Assembly: GCA_015233465.1 (NCBI GenBank)
Contig: JADFXP010000001.1
Span: 139,186 to 203,185 of the forward strand
Direction: 5' to 3'
Source: Candidatus Magnetominusculus dajiuhuensis
Lineage (GTDB): Bacteria > Nitrospirota > Thermodesulfovibrionia > Thermodesulfovibrionales > Magnetobacteriaceae
DNA length: 64,000 bases
In this document: positions 45,058 through 53,779 of the stretch, piece after piece
Position numbering within the stretch: the first letter of the stretch is position 1
How the letters are laid out: every line of letters starts with the position of its first letter
Notes under the pieces: model-generated
What the model saw: only the letters and a program-made list of their open reading frames with translations
Databases searched by the model: none
What the model was told of the DNA's origin: nothing
Position numbers and translations under genes: made by a program

Positions 45058-47043
45058 TTACATATCCTTATTAGCCAGTAAATCCTTGATAATTGAAGGG
45101 TCTGCAAGTGTACTGACATCGCCTAAATTATCAAACTCACCCTTAGCGATATTCCTTAAAATCCTTCTCATAATCTTCCCGCTTCTTGTTTTAGGAAGGC
45201 TTGGTGTAAATTGCAGTTTATCTGGCGCAACAAAAGGCCCAATCACATGTCTCACATGCGCGATTAATTCCTTTCTCAACTCCCCAGATGCCTTGACTCC
45301 CTCTTTTAAGGTTACAAATACATGTAGTCCTTCACCTTTGATTTCATGCGGGAAACCTACGACTGCTGCCTCAGATACGCTCTCGTGACTTACAAGTGCT
45401 GATTCTAATTCAGCTGACCCAACCCTATGACCAGATACATTTATGACATCATCAATACGCCCCATCAACCAAAAATCACCATTTTCATCAACCCTTGCGC
45501 TGTCTCCTGTAAAATAAGAACCGGGAAATTTTGAAAAATATACCTCTTTAGTCCTCTCATTTTCAACATCCCCAAACATACCTCTTAAAATCCCAGGCCA
45601 AGGATGTTTAATTACCAAATAACCACCTTCATTTTTCCCAGCAGGAGATCCATCTTCTTTTACAATCCTTGGCAATATTCCAGGGAATGGTTTACAGGCA
45701 GACCCTGGTTTAAGGGTCATTGCTCCGGGTAAAGCTGAAATAATTATCCCTCCAGTCTCTGTCTGCCAATATGTATCAACTATAGGCAGTTCACCTTTAC
45801 CAACATGACAATGAAACCACATCCATGCCTCTGGATTAATTGGCTCACCTACAGTTCCCAATAACCTTAATGATGTTAAATCATGCTTATTAACCCAACT
45901 CTCACCTTCTTTCATGAGCGACCTTATAGCAGTAGGGGCAGTATAAAAGATATTAACCCCAAATTTATCAACAATACTCCAGAATCTGCCCGGGTCAGGA
46001 TAGGTTGGGATACCTTCAAACATAACAGAAGTTGCCCCGCTGCATAATGGCCCATACACAATATAACTATGCCCTGTTATCCATCCAATATCAGCAGTGC
46101 AAAAATGAATATCATCTTCACGGCAATTAAATATCCATTTAAATGTAAGATCTGTATAAAGCAAATAACCTGCAGTTGTATGAAGCACTCCCTTTGGTTT
46201 GCCAGTAGAACCAGAAGTATATAAAATAAACAAAGGATCTTCTGCATCCATCCACTCTGGCTCGCAATAATTTTTTATATCCTCTTTATTTATCTCATCT
46301 TGCCACCAAAAGTCCCTATCTTTCTTCATTTCAACATCATAACCTGTTGATTCATAAGACTTAACGACTATAATCTTCTCTACAGTGACGCAAATGTCAA
46401 CCGCTTCATCTGCATAGGTTTTAAGTGGAATAATTTTATCACCTCTGAAACTATGGTCAGCGGTAATAACAATCTTTGCACCGCAGTCTCTAATCCTCTC
46501 CATTAAAGCATTAGAACTAAAACCTGCAAACACAACGCTATGAACAGCCCCAATCCTTGCACAAGCAAGCATTGATACCACTAATTCAGGAATCATAGGC
46601 AGATAAATCATCACCCTGTCGCCCTTTTTAATTCCATGTTTTTTCAAGACGTTTGCAAAACGATTAACCTTAGAATATAAGTGTTGATAAGTATATGTAT
46701 TGCTTATAACCCCTTTATTTGATTCCCATATAATAGCTGCCTTATTTCGTCTGCCATTAAGGAGATGGCGGTCTAGGCAATTATAACTGACGTTTAATTT
46801 GCCTCCAGAAAACCATTTTATCATAGGGATATGGAAATCATATTCAAGCACTCTATCCCATCTCTTAAACCAATGGAGATTAGAGGTAGCCATTTCCTCC
46901 CAAAATCCCTCGGCATCTAAGATAGATTTTTTATATATTTCTTCATATTGAGAATTGGATTTTATAAAGCAGCTTTGTGAATAATCACTTTTAGGGTGAA
47001 ACTCACGCCTTTCATCTGATAAGACTTCAATGCTTTTTTCCAT
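45058..47043 (-). CDS. acs: Acetyl-coenzyme A synthetase
   Basis: AMP-forming enzyme that activates acetate to acetyl-CoA through acetyl-AMP. The 661 residues match the family length. Motifs include FILYTSGSTGKPKGVLHTTA, DTYWQTETGG, FTGDSARVDENGDFWLMGR, INVSGHRVGSAELESA and LPKTRSGKIMRRILR. The last contains the lysine that in this family is controlled by acetylation. The start follows CGGAG. It stands alone on the minus strand between remnants and a small unknown gene. It suggests acetate assimilation into the central pathway completed by the isocitrate dehydrogenase nearby. Confidence 0.97.
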   Translation of the reverse strand: MEKSIEVLSDERREFHPKSDYSQSCFIKSNSQYEEIYKKSILDAEGFWEEMATSNLHWFKRWDRVLEYDFHIPMIKWFSGGKLNVSYNCLDRHLLNGRRNKAAIIWESNKGVISNTYTYQHLYSKVNRFANVLKKHGIKKGDRVMIYLPMIPELVVSMLACARIGAVHSVVFAGFSSNALMERIRDCGAKIVITADHSFRGDKIIPLKTYADEAVDICVTVEKIIVVKSYESTGYDVEMKKDRDFWWQDEINKEDIKNYCEPEWMDAEDPLFILYTSGSTGKPKGVLHTTAGYLLYTDLTFKWIFNCREDDIHFCTADIGWITGHSYIVYGPLCSGATSVMFEGIPTYPDPGRFWSIVDKFGVNIFYTAPTAIRSLMKEGESWVNKHDLTSLRLLGTVGEPINPEAWMWFHCHVGKGELPIVDTYWQTETGGIIISALPGAMTLKPGSACKPFPGILPRIVKEDGSPAGKNEGGYLVIKHPWPGILRGMFGDVENERTKEVYFSKFPGSYFTGDSARVDENGDFWLMGRIDDVINVSGHRVGSAELESALVSHESVSEAAVVGFPHEIKGEGLHVFVTLKEGVKASGELRKELIAHVRHVIGPFVAPDKLQFTPSLPKTRSGKIMRRILRNIAKGEFDNLGDVSTLADPSIIKDLLANKDM

Positions 47044-47281
47044 ATCGCGTTACTCCGTGACAAAATATTTTCCTTTATTATAACATCTTTAAATAAAAAT
47101 AGGTTTAAGAACAGATAATTGACATCAGTCAAAAAATTATCATTTGGAAAATTATTCCTATCATCATTTATCGCTTTTTTCAGTATTTATGGGTATATTT
47201 ATGCCTCAAATCCTATGGCATATAAATTGCAAAGTATCTAACAGAGATTAAAAAAAGAAATATAAATAAATGGAGGCTAAA

Positions 47282-47512
47282 ATGGGATATAAAGTAGTGA
47301 ATATGGACGTAAATAAAAATACTAATACTGATGTACAATCTGAGGAATATACAGTATCATGGACTATTAAATTAAAGACAAAGGTCAAGGCAAGTTCATT
47401 TAATGATCTTTATCGTCATCTTGATAAGATAGATGTACAGCGAGGCGGTAAATATGTCTTAGGAAGTATGGAAAATCTTGAGATTGAAGGACTTCCTTAC
47501 AGTAAAAATTAA
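47282..47512 (+). CDS. Small conserved-looking protein of unknown function
   Basis: A 76-residue soluble protein (MGYKVVNMDVNKNTNTDVQS...), with EEYTVSWTIKLKTKVKASSF, NDLYRHLDKIDVQRGGKYVL and LEIEGLPYSKN. The start at 47282 is chosen because GGAGG lies six bases before it; an ATG at 47270 overlaps that site. Alternating hydrophobic strands suggest a small beta-rich domain. It is monocistronic, with a strong hairpin terminator after it. Confidence 0.65.
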   Translation: MGYKVVNMDVNKNTNTDVQSEEYTVSWTIKLKTKVKASSFNDLYRHLDKIDVQRGGKYVLGSMENLEIEGLPYSKN

Positions 47513-47526
47513 TTGTTTATTTCATG

Positions 47527-47562
47527 ATCCAAGGGGCTGCAAACCCTCCCAGCCCCTTGGAT
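47527..47562. terminator. Bidirectional terminator between convergent genes
   Basis: A perfect 13-bp stem (ATCCAAGGGGCTG with CAGCCCCTTGGAT) and a 10-base loop lie between the stop codons of the small plus-strand gene and the minus-strand GAF response regulator. T-rich sequence flanks it on the plus side. Confidence 0.75.
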
Positions 47563-47567
47563 TATCT

Positions 47568-48425
47568 TTATTCCATATTATAGATTAATGTCAATATATC
47601 TGCTACTGAATTAAAGAAATCAGTATCTGAATCATCTTTTTTATATCCTTCTTTTGTATATAGATTAAGGACTCCTAAGGTCTTGCCATTATGTTTAAAT
47701 GGTATACACACATGTCCATGTTTTTTATCTGTGCTTTGTATATCATGCTGTTCATCCATTTTTTCGGAAATTATAATCTCTCCAGTCTCAGCAGCCCTTC
47801 CGCATAAACATTTCCCCATTGGTATAGTTAAGCATATATTAGTATCACAGCCAACTGATGGAATTTGATAGGCTATTGTCAAGATGTTTTCAACATTGAC
47901 TACATATACGCATCCTGCATCATCTTTAAACTGTCTAGGCAGAGTATGAAGCAGTTCCATAACACGTTTTAGTTTTTCATTAAATGTAATTGGTTCAAGC
48001 AGGAGTTTAATCATTAAAGCTATAATACGTTCCTTCATTTCAGACTTATGCTTATATAATGCAAGCCCAATAGAAATTACCATATCTCTCTTTGTAAAAG
48101 GTTTGATTATATAACCATAAGGAAGGGATTTCCTTGCTCGAAGTAGTGTGCTGAGGTCTGAATGTGCTGTAAGATATATTACAGGTATCTTATATTTATT
48201 ATATATCTCTAAAGCTGCGTCAACGCCATCTTTATCGCCTTCAATTATTATATCCATAAGCACTAAGTCAGGACGGAATTGTTCAGTCATTGAGAGCGCT
48301 TCATCTGCAGAAGATGCAATACCTGGCACAGAATACCCTAAACCTATAAGAGTGTCTTCTATTTCTCTGGCAATTATTATCTCATCTTCAACTATTAATA
48401 CCTTTAATTTGTTATCCTTTAACAT
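47568..48425 (-). CDS. Response regulator with Cys/His-rich GAF output domain
   Basis: A 285-residue protein. The receiver (about 1-125) has VEDE, D58 (LVLMDIIIEGD), T86 and K108 (IIKPF). No DNA-binding domain follows. The rest is a GAF domain (about 145-285) with GKCLCGRAAETG, a histidine in DEQHD, and HGHVCIPF, then KTLGVLNLYTKEGY. The same GAF type is in the large hybrid kinase at 24771. It starts 20 bases after the stop of the GAF-kinase gene, which is therefore its likely phosphodonor. A strong AAGGGGGG precedes the start. Confidence 0.88.
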   Translation of the reverse strand: MLKDNKLKVLIVEDEIIIAREIEDTLIGLGYSVPGIASSADEALSMTEQFRPDLVLMDIIIEGDKDGVDAALEIYNKYKIPVIYLTAHSDLSTLLRARKSLPYGYIIKPFTKRDMVISIGLALYKHKSEMKERIIALMIKLLLEPITFNEKLKRVMELLHTLPRQFKDDAGCVYVVNVENILTIAYQIPSVGCDTNICLTIPMGKCLCGRAAETGEIIISEKMDEQHDIQSTDKKHGHVCIPFKHNGKTLGVLNLYTKEGYKKDDSDTDFFNSVADILTLIYNME

Positions 48426-48445
48426 TATGCCCCCCTTAATTTTAT

Positions 48446-49996
48446 CTATACTCTTTGTTTATAAATGAGCTTTTTAATAATGATATTATATGTTGTGCCA
48501 TTGTCTCTTATTATATCAATACTTCCCTTTAATTTTTTTACAATTAAATCATGAACAAGCTGTAACCCCAGAGAATGTGTTGTCATTATATCTATTCCTT
48601 CTGGAAGCCCTATTCCGTTATCTTTAAGAACAATCTTAAATTGATCGTCTCCATCTGCATGAAAACTCAGAAATAACTCACCCTCTATACCATTTGGAAA
48701 GGCATATTTTAAAGAGTTTGAAATCAACTCATTTAAGGCAAGGCTGCAGGATATTGCGGTATCCATGTCAAGATAAATATTTTCTATATCTGTTGTAATT
48801 TTTACAATAGATGATTGAATCTTAAAGGTCGCAAATAGATTTGTAAGCATCTCTGCACAATAGTTTTTAAAATTTAATCTTGAGAGATCTCCTGATTGAT
48901 AAAGGGTTTCATGGAGCAATGCCATTGATTTAACCCTGCTTTGGCTGTCAAGGATTAAATTCTTTGAATATTCATCTTTGACATATTTAGATTGCAGATA
49001 TAAAAGAGAGGATATGATCTGCATGTTATTTTTTACACGGTGATGTATCTCTTTTAATAGAACCATTTTTTCTTCAAGGGATTTTTTAATCTTTGTTTCT
49101 GCAATGTCTCGTTCAATAATTCCTGCAAGTACATTAGATACTGCAACAAGGAAATCTTGTACATATTTTTCATTTGCGCTGTCACTGATCATAAATATAG
49201 TTAATACCCCAAGTACCTTCATCCTTGAGATTATGGGAACAGTATAAAACGCAACATTTTCATCTCTCATATATGCGTTAAAACATGCAGTATTACAGTC
49301 ATGTTTAGTATAAAATTTGAGATTGCCATCTTTAGCGCATTCTCCGCAAACACAGCCCCCTGTCATTATCTGAGCGCATCTAATTTTAACGTCATGAGGT
49401 ATACCAATTGAAGCTGAAAGAGTTAATAAGTCAGAATTATCTTCATCCATCAAAAATATAACCCCTGCAGGCCAAGAATGAAAATTAGAAGATATTAACA
49501 TAGTAGCCAGTATGGATTCTAATTGTTCTATAGCTGGTCTGTTTTGAAAGGGAACTTTTAGTAATTGATTTAGCAGATTATGCAGACCATAAATCTTTTC
49601 CAGTTTTTGTTGCGCAAGTGTTTTTTCAGATGTGTCTTCTATTATTAAAAGATAGCTTATCATCAGCTCATTATCGTCAAACACAGGTGAAATATTTAAA
49701 GAGCCATTGAAAGATTCTTTATTTTTACGAATAAATTGTCCCTCAACTTTATAAAATGGGATATCTTTAGAACGAACAAGTTTTATTAGATTTAAATAAT
49801 CAGAGGCGTTATCAGGATGGAATATATCTGAGAGGGAGATGTCCTTGAATTCGTTCCCTGTATAGCCAAATATTTCAGAAAGAGCCTTATTTGTTCTATT
49901 AAATTTATGGGCTAAGGTGACGATTCCCATACCTATTGGCCCTTCTTCAAAGATAAAACGGAAGCGTTTTTCTGAGCGTTTTATTAATTCTGACAT
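48446..49996 (-). CDS. PAS-GAF histidine kinase (HisKA_2 type)
   Basis: A 516-residue soluble kinase with an N-terminal PAS domain (about 1-130: GPIGMGIVTLAHKFNRTNKA). A GAF domain follows (about 150-305) with GGCVCGECAKDG and a cysteine/histidine group KHDCNTAC, but without the HGH of the related GAFs. A HisKA_2 domain with LLKEIHHRVKNNMQIISSLL and an HATPase domain (NELISNSLKYAFP, DNGIGLP) complete it. The downstream gene encodes a GAF response regulator, forming a two-gene signalling pair. Upstream of its start lies a decayed dehydrogenase fragment. Confidence 0.92.
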   Translation of the reverse strand: MSELIKRSEKRFRFIFEEGPIGMGIVTLAHKFNRTNKALSEIFGYTGNEFKDISLSDIFHPDNASDYLNLIKLVRSKDIPFYKVEGQFIRKNKESFNGSLNISPVFDDNELMISYLLIIEDTSEKTLAQQKLEKIYGLHNLLNQLLKVPFQNRPAIEQLESILATMLISSNFHSWPAGVIFLMDEDNSDLLTLSASIGIPHDVKIRCAQIMTGGCVCGECAKDGNLKFYTKHDCNTACFNAYMRDENVAFYTVPIISRMKVLGVLTIFMISDSANEKYVQDFLVAVSNVLAGIIERDIAETKIKKSLEEKMVLLKEIHHRVKNNMQIISSLLYLQSKYVKDEYSKNLILDSQSRVKSMALLHETLYQSGDLSRLNFKNYCAEMLTNLFATFKIQSSIVKITTDIENIYLDMDTAISCSLALNELISNSLKYAFPNGIEGELFLSFHADGDDQFKIVLKDNGIGLPEGIDIMTTHSLGLQLVHDLIVKKLKGSIDIIRDNGTTYNIIIKKLIYKQRV

Positions 49997-50020
49997 GGAA
50001 TTTTGTCCTGTTTTTATGTC

Positions 50021-50118
50021 TTAGTATTAATAATCACATTCTTACCATTTGCAATTATTTCAGAGGCTGCCTTTTTAAGAATATTTGCAGAGAAGTTTTC
50101 TTTAATATGTCTAATTCT
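50021..50118 (-). pseudogene. Decayed C-terminal fragment of an isocitrate dehydrogenase gene
   Basis: A minus-strand frame ending in TAA at 50021 reads RIRHIKENFSANILKKAA, then SEIIANGKNVIINTKT. It aligns without gaps to the end of the intact isocitrate dehydrogenase 900 bases away (RHIGEGCAADHLEKVISDII, AEGKDVTYDMKPT): about 15 identities in 32 positions, with nucleotide identity at AGACATATT and elsewhere. No start or N-terminal part remains. It is a leftover of a duplicated or replaced dehydrogenase gene. Confidence 0.6.
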
Positions 50119-50160
50119 GGATTGAGACCGTTTATATAAATAGCAATTTATTAGAATTCT

Positions 50161-50181
50161 GGGCAGGCATAATATCTGCCC
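50161..50181 (-). terminator. Hairpin after the secreted Cys-rich gene
   Basis: GGGCAG (50161-50166) pairs with CTGCCC (50176-50181) around a nine-base loop, 24 bases beyond the stop of the minus-strand gene. The stem is short and the T run poor. Confidence 0.4.
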
Positions 50182-50204
50182 TTATAATTAATATTAAAGA
50201 TGGA

Positions 50205-50906
50205 TTATTTTTGAACCTGTATTAACTCCCAATTTCCACTGGTGTTTCCATTTCTTTTTCCAGAACAAACTCCAGACATGGTCTTGCCTGTTATTGTGCC
50301 GTTCATCTCAAAACTTCCCAAACCGTCAACATCAACAAACTTAGCAGATACAGTTGAGCCAATTTTTTTGCCTGTTAATATTGAGTTTCCATTCATCCAT
50401 ACCTTTAAGTTGCCTTCCTTGTCTATTGTAGCTAACAAGGGTAATTCTTCAGCAGGTACATTTGCTCCATTACCATTTGAGTGAAAGACTCCTTCCCAAT
50501 AAGTAAATGATTTTGATTCAAATCCGTGCCATGTGCCGCTTTGTGAACCAGAAAATTTACCGTCAAGGATTGAGCCGTCTGTTATTGTAGCCTCATATAC
50601 TGAACCCTCACAGCATTTACCGCAAGTGCCTGATGCAGGTATCGTAATACTTACCTTTTTTCCATTGACCTTGCCTTTTACATTTTGCCCAAGTATGAAG
50701 TCACAATTATTATCTATTACAGCAGTCCACTCTCCACTAGCCCGTGTCCCGTCACATTGAATCCCTGACAGAGTACCGCTCCATTTTGTATTGCTATAAG
50801 CGCATCCAACTTCAGCAGATACAATATTTGTGCTGAATATACTTAAACCAGTTAGACAAATTATAGACAATATGATAACACGAAAAACTGATTGTATTTG
50901 AAGCAT
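50205..50906 (-). CDS. Secreted Cys-rich beta-structured protein, unknown function
   Basis: A 233-residue exported protein. The signal peptide runs to about residue 31 (IIILSIICLTGL-type core, then SAEVGCAYS). The mature part has seven cysteines (GCAYS, IQCDG, NNCDF, GTCGKCCEG, SGVCSG) and repeated short beta-turn units rich in Gly, Ser and Thr (WSGTLSG, GSQSGTWHG, NGTITGKTMSG, NTSGNWELI). This pattern suggests a small beta-barrel or sandwich stabilised by disulfides. The family was not recognised. AAGGAGAATGA precedes the start. It follows the dehydrogenase gene on the same strand after 33 bases and may share its transcript. Confidence 0.75.
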   Translation of the reverse strand: MLQIQSVFRVIILSIICLTGLSIFSTNIVSAEVGCAYSNTKWSGTLSGIQCDGTRASGEWTAVIDNNCDFILGQNVKGKVNGKKVSITIPASGTCGKCCEGSVYEATITDGSILDGKFSGSQSGTWHGFESKSFTYWEGVFHSNGNGANVPAEELPLLATIDKEGNLKVWMNGNSILTGKKIGSTVSAKFVDVDGLGSFEMNGTITGKTMSGVCSGKRNGNTSGNWELIQVQK

Positions 50907-50939
50907 TCATTCTCCTTACTTCTTATGTTATGGTATGTT

Positions 50940-52019
50940 TTAGAGTCGTCTTATAATTGCATCAGCTACTTCTGCGGTTCCAATAGAAGTAGGGTCATCA
51001 GGAGTTGGTTTCATATCATATGTGACATCCTTTCCTTCAGCGATTATATCAGAGATTACCTTTTCAAGATGGTCTGCTGCGCAGCCCTCGCCAATATGTC
51101 TAAGCATCAAAATCCCTGATAACATCATTGCCATAGGATTTACCTTATTTAATCCCTTATATTTTGGAGCACTTCCGTGAGTTGCCTCAAACACTGCATA
51201 AACACTTCCAATATTTGCACCAGGAGCTAGTCCCAATCCGCCAATTAATCCTGCCGCCAGATCAGATACTATATCACCATATAAATTTGGAAGCACTAAT
51301 ACATCATATAATGCTGGTTTTTGTACAAGCTGCATACACATATTATCTATAATCTTGTCTTCAAACTCAATATCTGGATAATCCTTTGCTACTTCTCTTG
51401 AGACTTCAAGGAATAAACCGTCTGAAAACTTCATAATATTTGCTTTATGTACAGATGTTACCTTTCTACGATTATTTTTCCTTGCGTACTCAAAGGCAAA
51501 TCTAACAATACGTTCAGTCCCAAAGATAGAGATTGGTTTTATACTTATTCCAGAGTCAGATCTAATGGATTTGCCAGTTTTTTTGGCAATAAAATCTATT
51601 AATTCAAAAGTTTCAGCATCGTCTTTTTTAAATTCTATACCGCAGTATAAATCTTCTGTGTTTTCACGCACAATAACAAGGTCTACATCTGAATATATTG
51701 AACGCGATCCTTTATATGTCTTACAAGGACGGAGACAGGCATAAAGATCAAGCTCCTGACGCAAGGCAACATTTACGCTTCTAAATCCAGTTCCAACTGG
51801 AGTTGTGACTGGACCTTTTAGAGCAATTTTATTTTTCTTGATGCTGTCAATAACTCGCTGTGGAAGGGGTGTTCCTTCTTTTTCATACACATCTGTACCA
51901 GCGTCTTGAATATCCCAATTAACATCAACTCCGACTGCTTGAATAATCTTTGTAACGGCATCAGTAATCTCAGGTCCTACGCCGTCACCTGGAATTAAAG
52001 TAATATTATAGATTGCCAC
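50940..52019 (-). CDS. icd: Isocitrate dehydrogenase (decarboxylating)
   Basis: Oxidises isocitrate to 2-oxoglutarate and CO2. The 359-residue protein is the short isocitrate/isopropylmalate dehydrogenase form. The substrate loop FRSVNVALRQELDLYACLRP is like isocitrate, not isopropylmalate, enzymes, and RENTEDLYCGIE, LPNLYGDIVSDLAAGL and FEATHGSAPKYKG follow. APKY and VTYD resemble the cofactor residues of NADP-dependent enzymes, but the arginine expected shortly after is missing, so NAD versus NADP is open. A GTG start follows AAAGGAG. The gene upstream is a homocitrate/citrate synthase-like enzyme. Confidence 0.9.
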   Translation of the reverse strand: MAIYNITLIPGDGVGPEITDAVTKIIQAVGVDVNWDIQDAGTDVYEKEGTPLPQRVIDSIKKNKIALKGPVTTPVGTGFRSVNVALRQELDLYACLRPCKTYKGSRSIYSDVDLVIVRENTEDLYCGIEFKKDDAETFELIDFIAKKTGKSIRSDSGISIKPISIFGTERIVRFAFEYARKNNRRKVTSVHKANIMKFSDGLFLEVSREVAKDYPDIEFEDKIIDNMCMQLVQKPALYDVLVLPNLYGDIVSDLAAGLIGGLGLAPGANIGSVYAVFEATHGSAPKYKGLNKVNPMAMMLSGILMLRHIGEGCAADHLEKVISDIIAEGKDVTYDMKPTPDDPTSIGTAEVADAIIRRL

Positions 52020-52164
52020 CTTGACTCCTTTACATCTATTTTTAAGATTTGAATAATTTTTATAATATAACTACAACAAAGCGTGCTGCCATTTGTAGCT
52101 TATACCTAATAGTTCAATCATAAATATGGGGAACAGGATTTTTCGTTAATTCCTTAAATGCGGG

Positions 52165-52190
52165 AGCAGGTGTCCCAAAGGGCACCTGCT
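52165..52190 (-). terminator. Hairpin between synthase-like gene and icd
   Basis: AGCAGGTG and CACCTGCT pair around a loop that itself can pair (CCC/GGG), about 65 bases beyond the synthase-like stop codon. No T run follows on the minus strand. It may terminate or attenuate read-through into icd. Confidence 0.5.
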
Positions 52191-52254
52191 TCTAAATCTA
52201 TTATTAAATAAACCACTTATAATATAGCTTGTAGAGGTACACTTATAAATTGTC

Positions 52255-53490
52255 TTATACCTCAACCCTTAAAATCTGTCTAACCTCTTCTGGATTAGAG
52301 GCGATAAATATAAGTTCATCATCAGTTAAAGGCTTTTGAGTATGGAGATTTGCATATTGAACTATCTCTAAGATCTCTTTTGCCTCTTCGTCATTTTTAA
52401 AAGAAATTCCAAGATTATCAAATACATGTCTGAAACCCTTAATCCCGCCGTAAGCACCTGTTGTGATAACCCTTCCTGAATAAATAAGATCAGGTTCTCC
52501 GCCCCTTCCAACATCTTCAGGGTCATATAATTCATAGTTTCTTCTGTCTTTTAAAGCCCCGTCAGCGTGAATACCTGACTCATGAGCAAATGCGTTAGCA
52601 CCAACTCCAGGATGATTTATAGGAATTGGAAGATTAAATGCGTAGGAAGCGTATCTAGCAATCTTCCAAGCCATTTTAAGATTAACGCGTTCCCCAATAG
52701 GGGTTTTTTCTTTAAAACATGATGAATAAATCAAGGCTAAGAGAATGGATACAAGGTCTGCATTTCCTGCCCTTTCGCCATAACCATTTATCGTAGTATT
52801 GATATAGGTTGGAAACCCAGACTCAATTGCTGCCTTTGCCCCTGCAATAGATACTGCCTCTGCCATTCCTAAATCATTATGACAGTGCATCTCAATTGGA
52901 AATTTAATCTTTTCAGATAAGAATTTAATCTTTTCATACATAGTAATTGGGTCTTCTGTGCCAAGGGTGTCGCAATACCTAAATTTATCAGCTCCAGCCT
53001 CTTTTGCAGCTAGACCAAACTCTACTAAATCCTTTAAATCTGTTCTTGATGCATCTTCGGCATTTATACCAAGGGTTTCAATCCCGCATTCTTTTGCAAG
53101 TTTACCTGCCTTTGTAATACTTCTAAGTACATCGGAGAATGTTTTTTGTCCTTGAAATTTGCCTTTGAGCATGATTGCGGATGTTGACATTGAGATATTT
53201 AGATGTTTGATCTCAGGACAATTTTTCATTGTTAATTCGATGTCCTCTGGAACTGCCCTGCACCAGCCTTCAAGATGTATATTTTTCATTACGTCTTTTT
53301 TAAATAGTTTTAGATTTGCATTAATATAATCTTTTTCGTGTTTAAGAGTAGGAAATCCAATCTCGCTTTGATAGATGCCCATTTCGTCAAGATAAACATT
53401 GAGCATTGTCTTTGAAAGTTTTGGAAGGAGTATTCTGGATGTCTGAACGCCGTCTCTATTCGTTACGTCAATAATATGTACTGTATTCAC
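52255..53490 (-). CDS. Homocitrate/isopropylmalate synthase-family enzyme, possible Re-citrate synthase
   Basis: A 411-residue enzyme of the family that condenses acetyl-CoA with 2-oxo acids. Motifs are DVTNRDGVQTSRI (metal and catalytic start), GINAEDASRTDL, HCHNDLGMAEAVS and NGYGERAGNADL, with a C-terminal HPGVGANAFAHESGIHADG. The start is placed at a GTG (53490), five bases after AGGTG; another in-frame GTG at 53499 overlaps that site. Homologues include homocitrate synthase and the Re-citrate synthase of Clostridium kluyveri. The neighbouring isocitrate dehydrogenase, and the absence of nif or lysine genes nearby, favour the citrate role. That is inference. Confidence 0.85.
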   Translation of the reverse strand: MNTVHIIDVTNRDGVQTSRILLPKLSKTMLNVYLDEMGIYQSEIGFPTLKHEKDYINANLKLFKKDVMKNIHLEGWCRAVPEDIELTMKNCPEIKHLNISMSTSAIMLKGKFQGQKTFSDVLRSITKAGKLAKECGIETLGINAEDASRTDLKDLVEFGLAAKEAGADKFRYCDTLGTEDPITMYEKIKFLSEKIKFPIEMHCHNDLGMAEAVSIAGAKAAIESGFPTYINTTINGYGERAGNADLVSILLALIYSSCFKEKTPIGERVNLKMAWKIARYASYAFNLPIPINHPGVGANAFAHESGIHADGALKDRRNYELYDPEDVGRGGEPDLIYSGRVITTGAYGGIKGFRHVFDNLGISFKNDEEAKEILEIVQYANLHTQKPLTDDELIFIASNPEEVRQILRVEV

Positions 53491-53779
53491 AATTATCACC
53501 TCAAGTAAAACATTTTTATGTAATGGTTTAAACTATTGGGTTACCAACAGGTATGACCCCGCAAAGAACATTTAGGCATCTTCTTAATTATATAAACATT
53601 TTTAAGATAATTAAAGCAAGAATGTTTCAAAAAAAGGTTATATAAATGATATTATCTCAGGTTAGCTTAAATTTTTTCAATAAAAAATTATTATTTATTT
53701 CATTGATTAAAGTCATTGATTTTATATTATATATTGATTAATATATTATAGTATCAGAATTTATGAATTTTATAAAACT

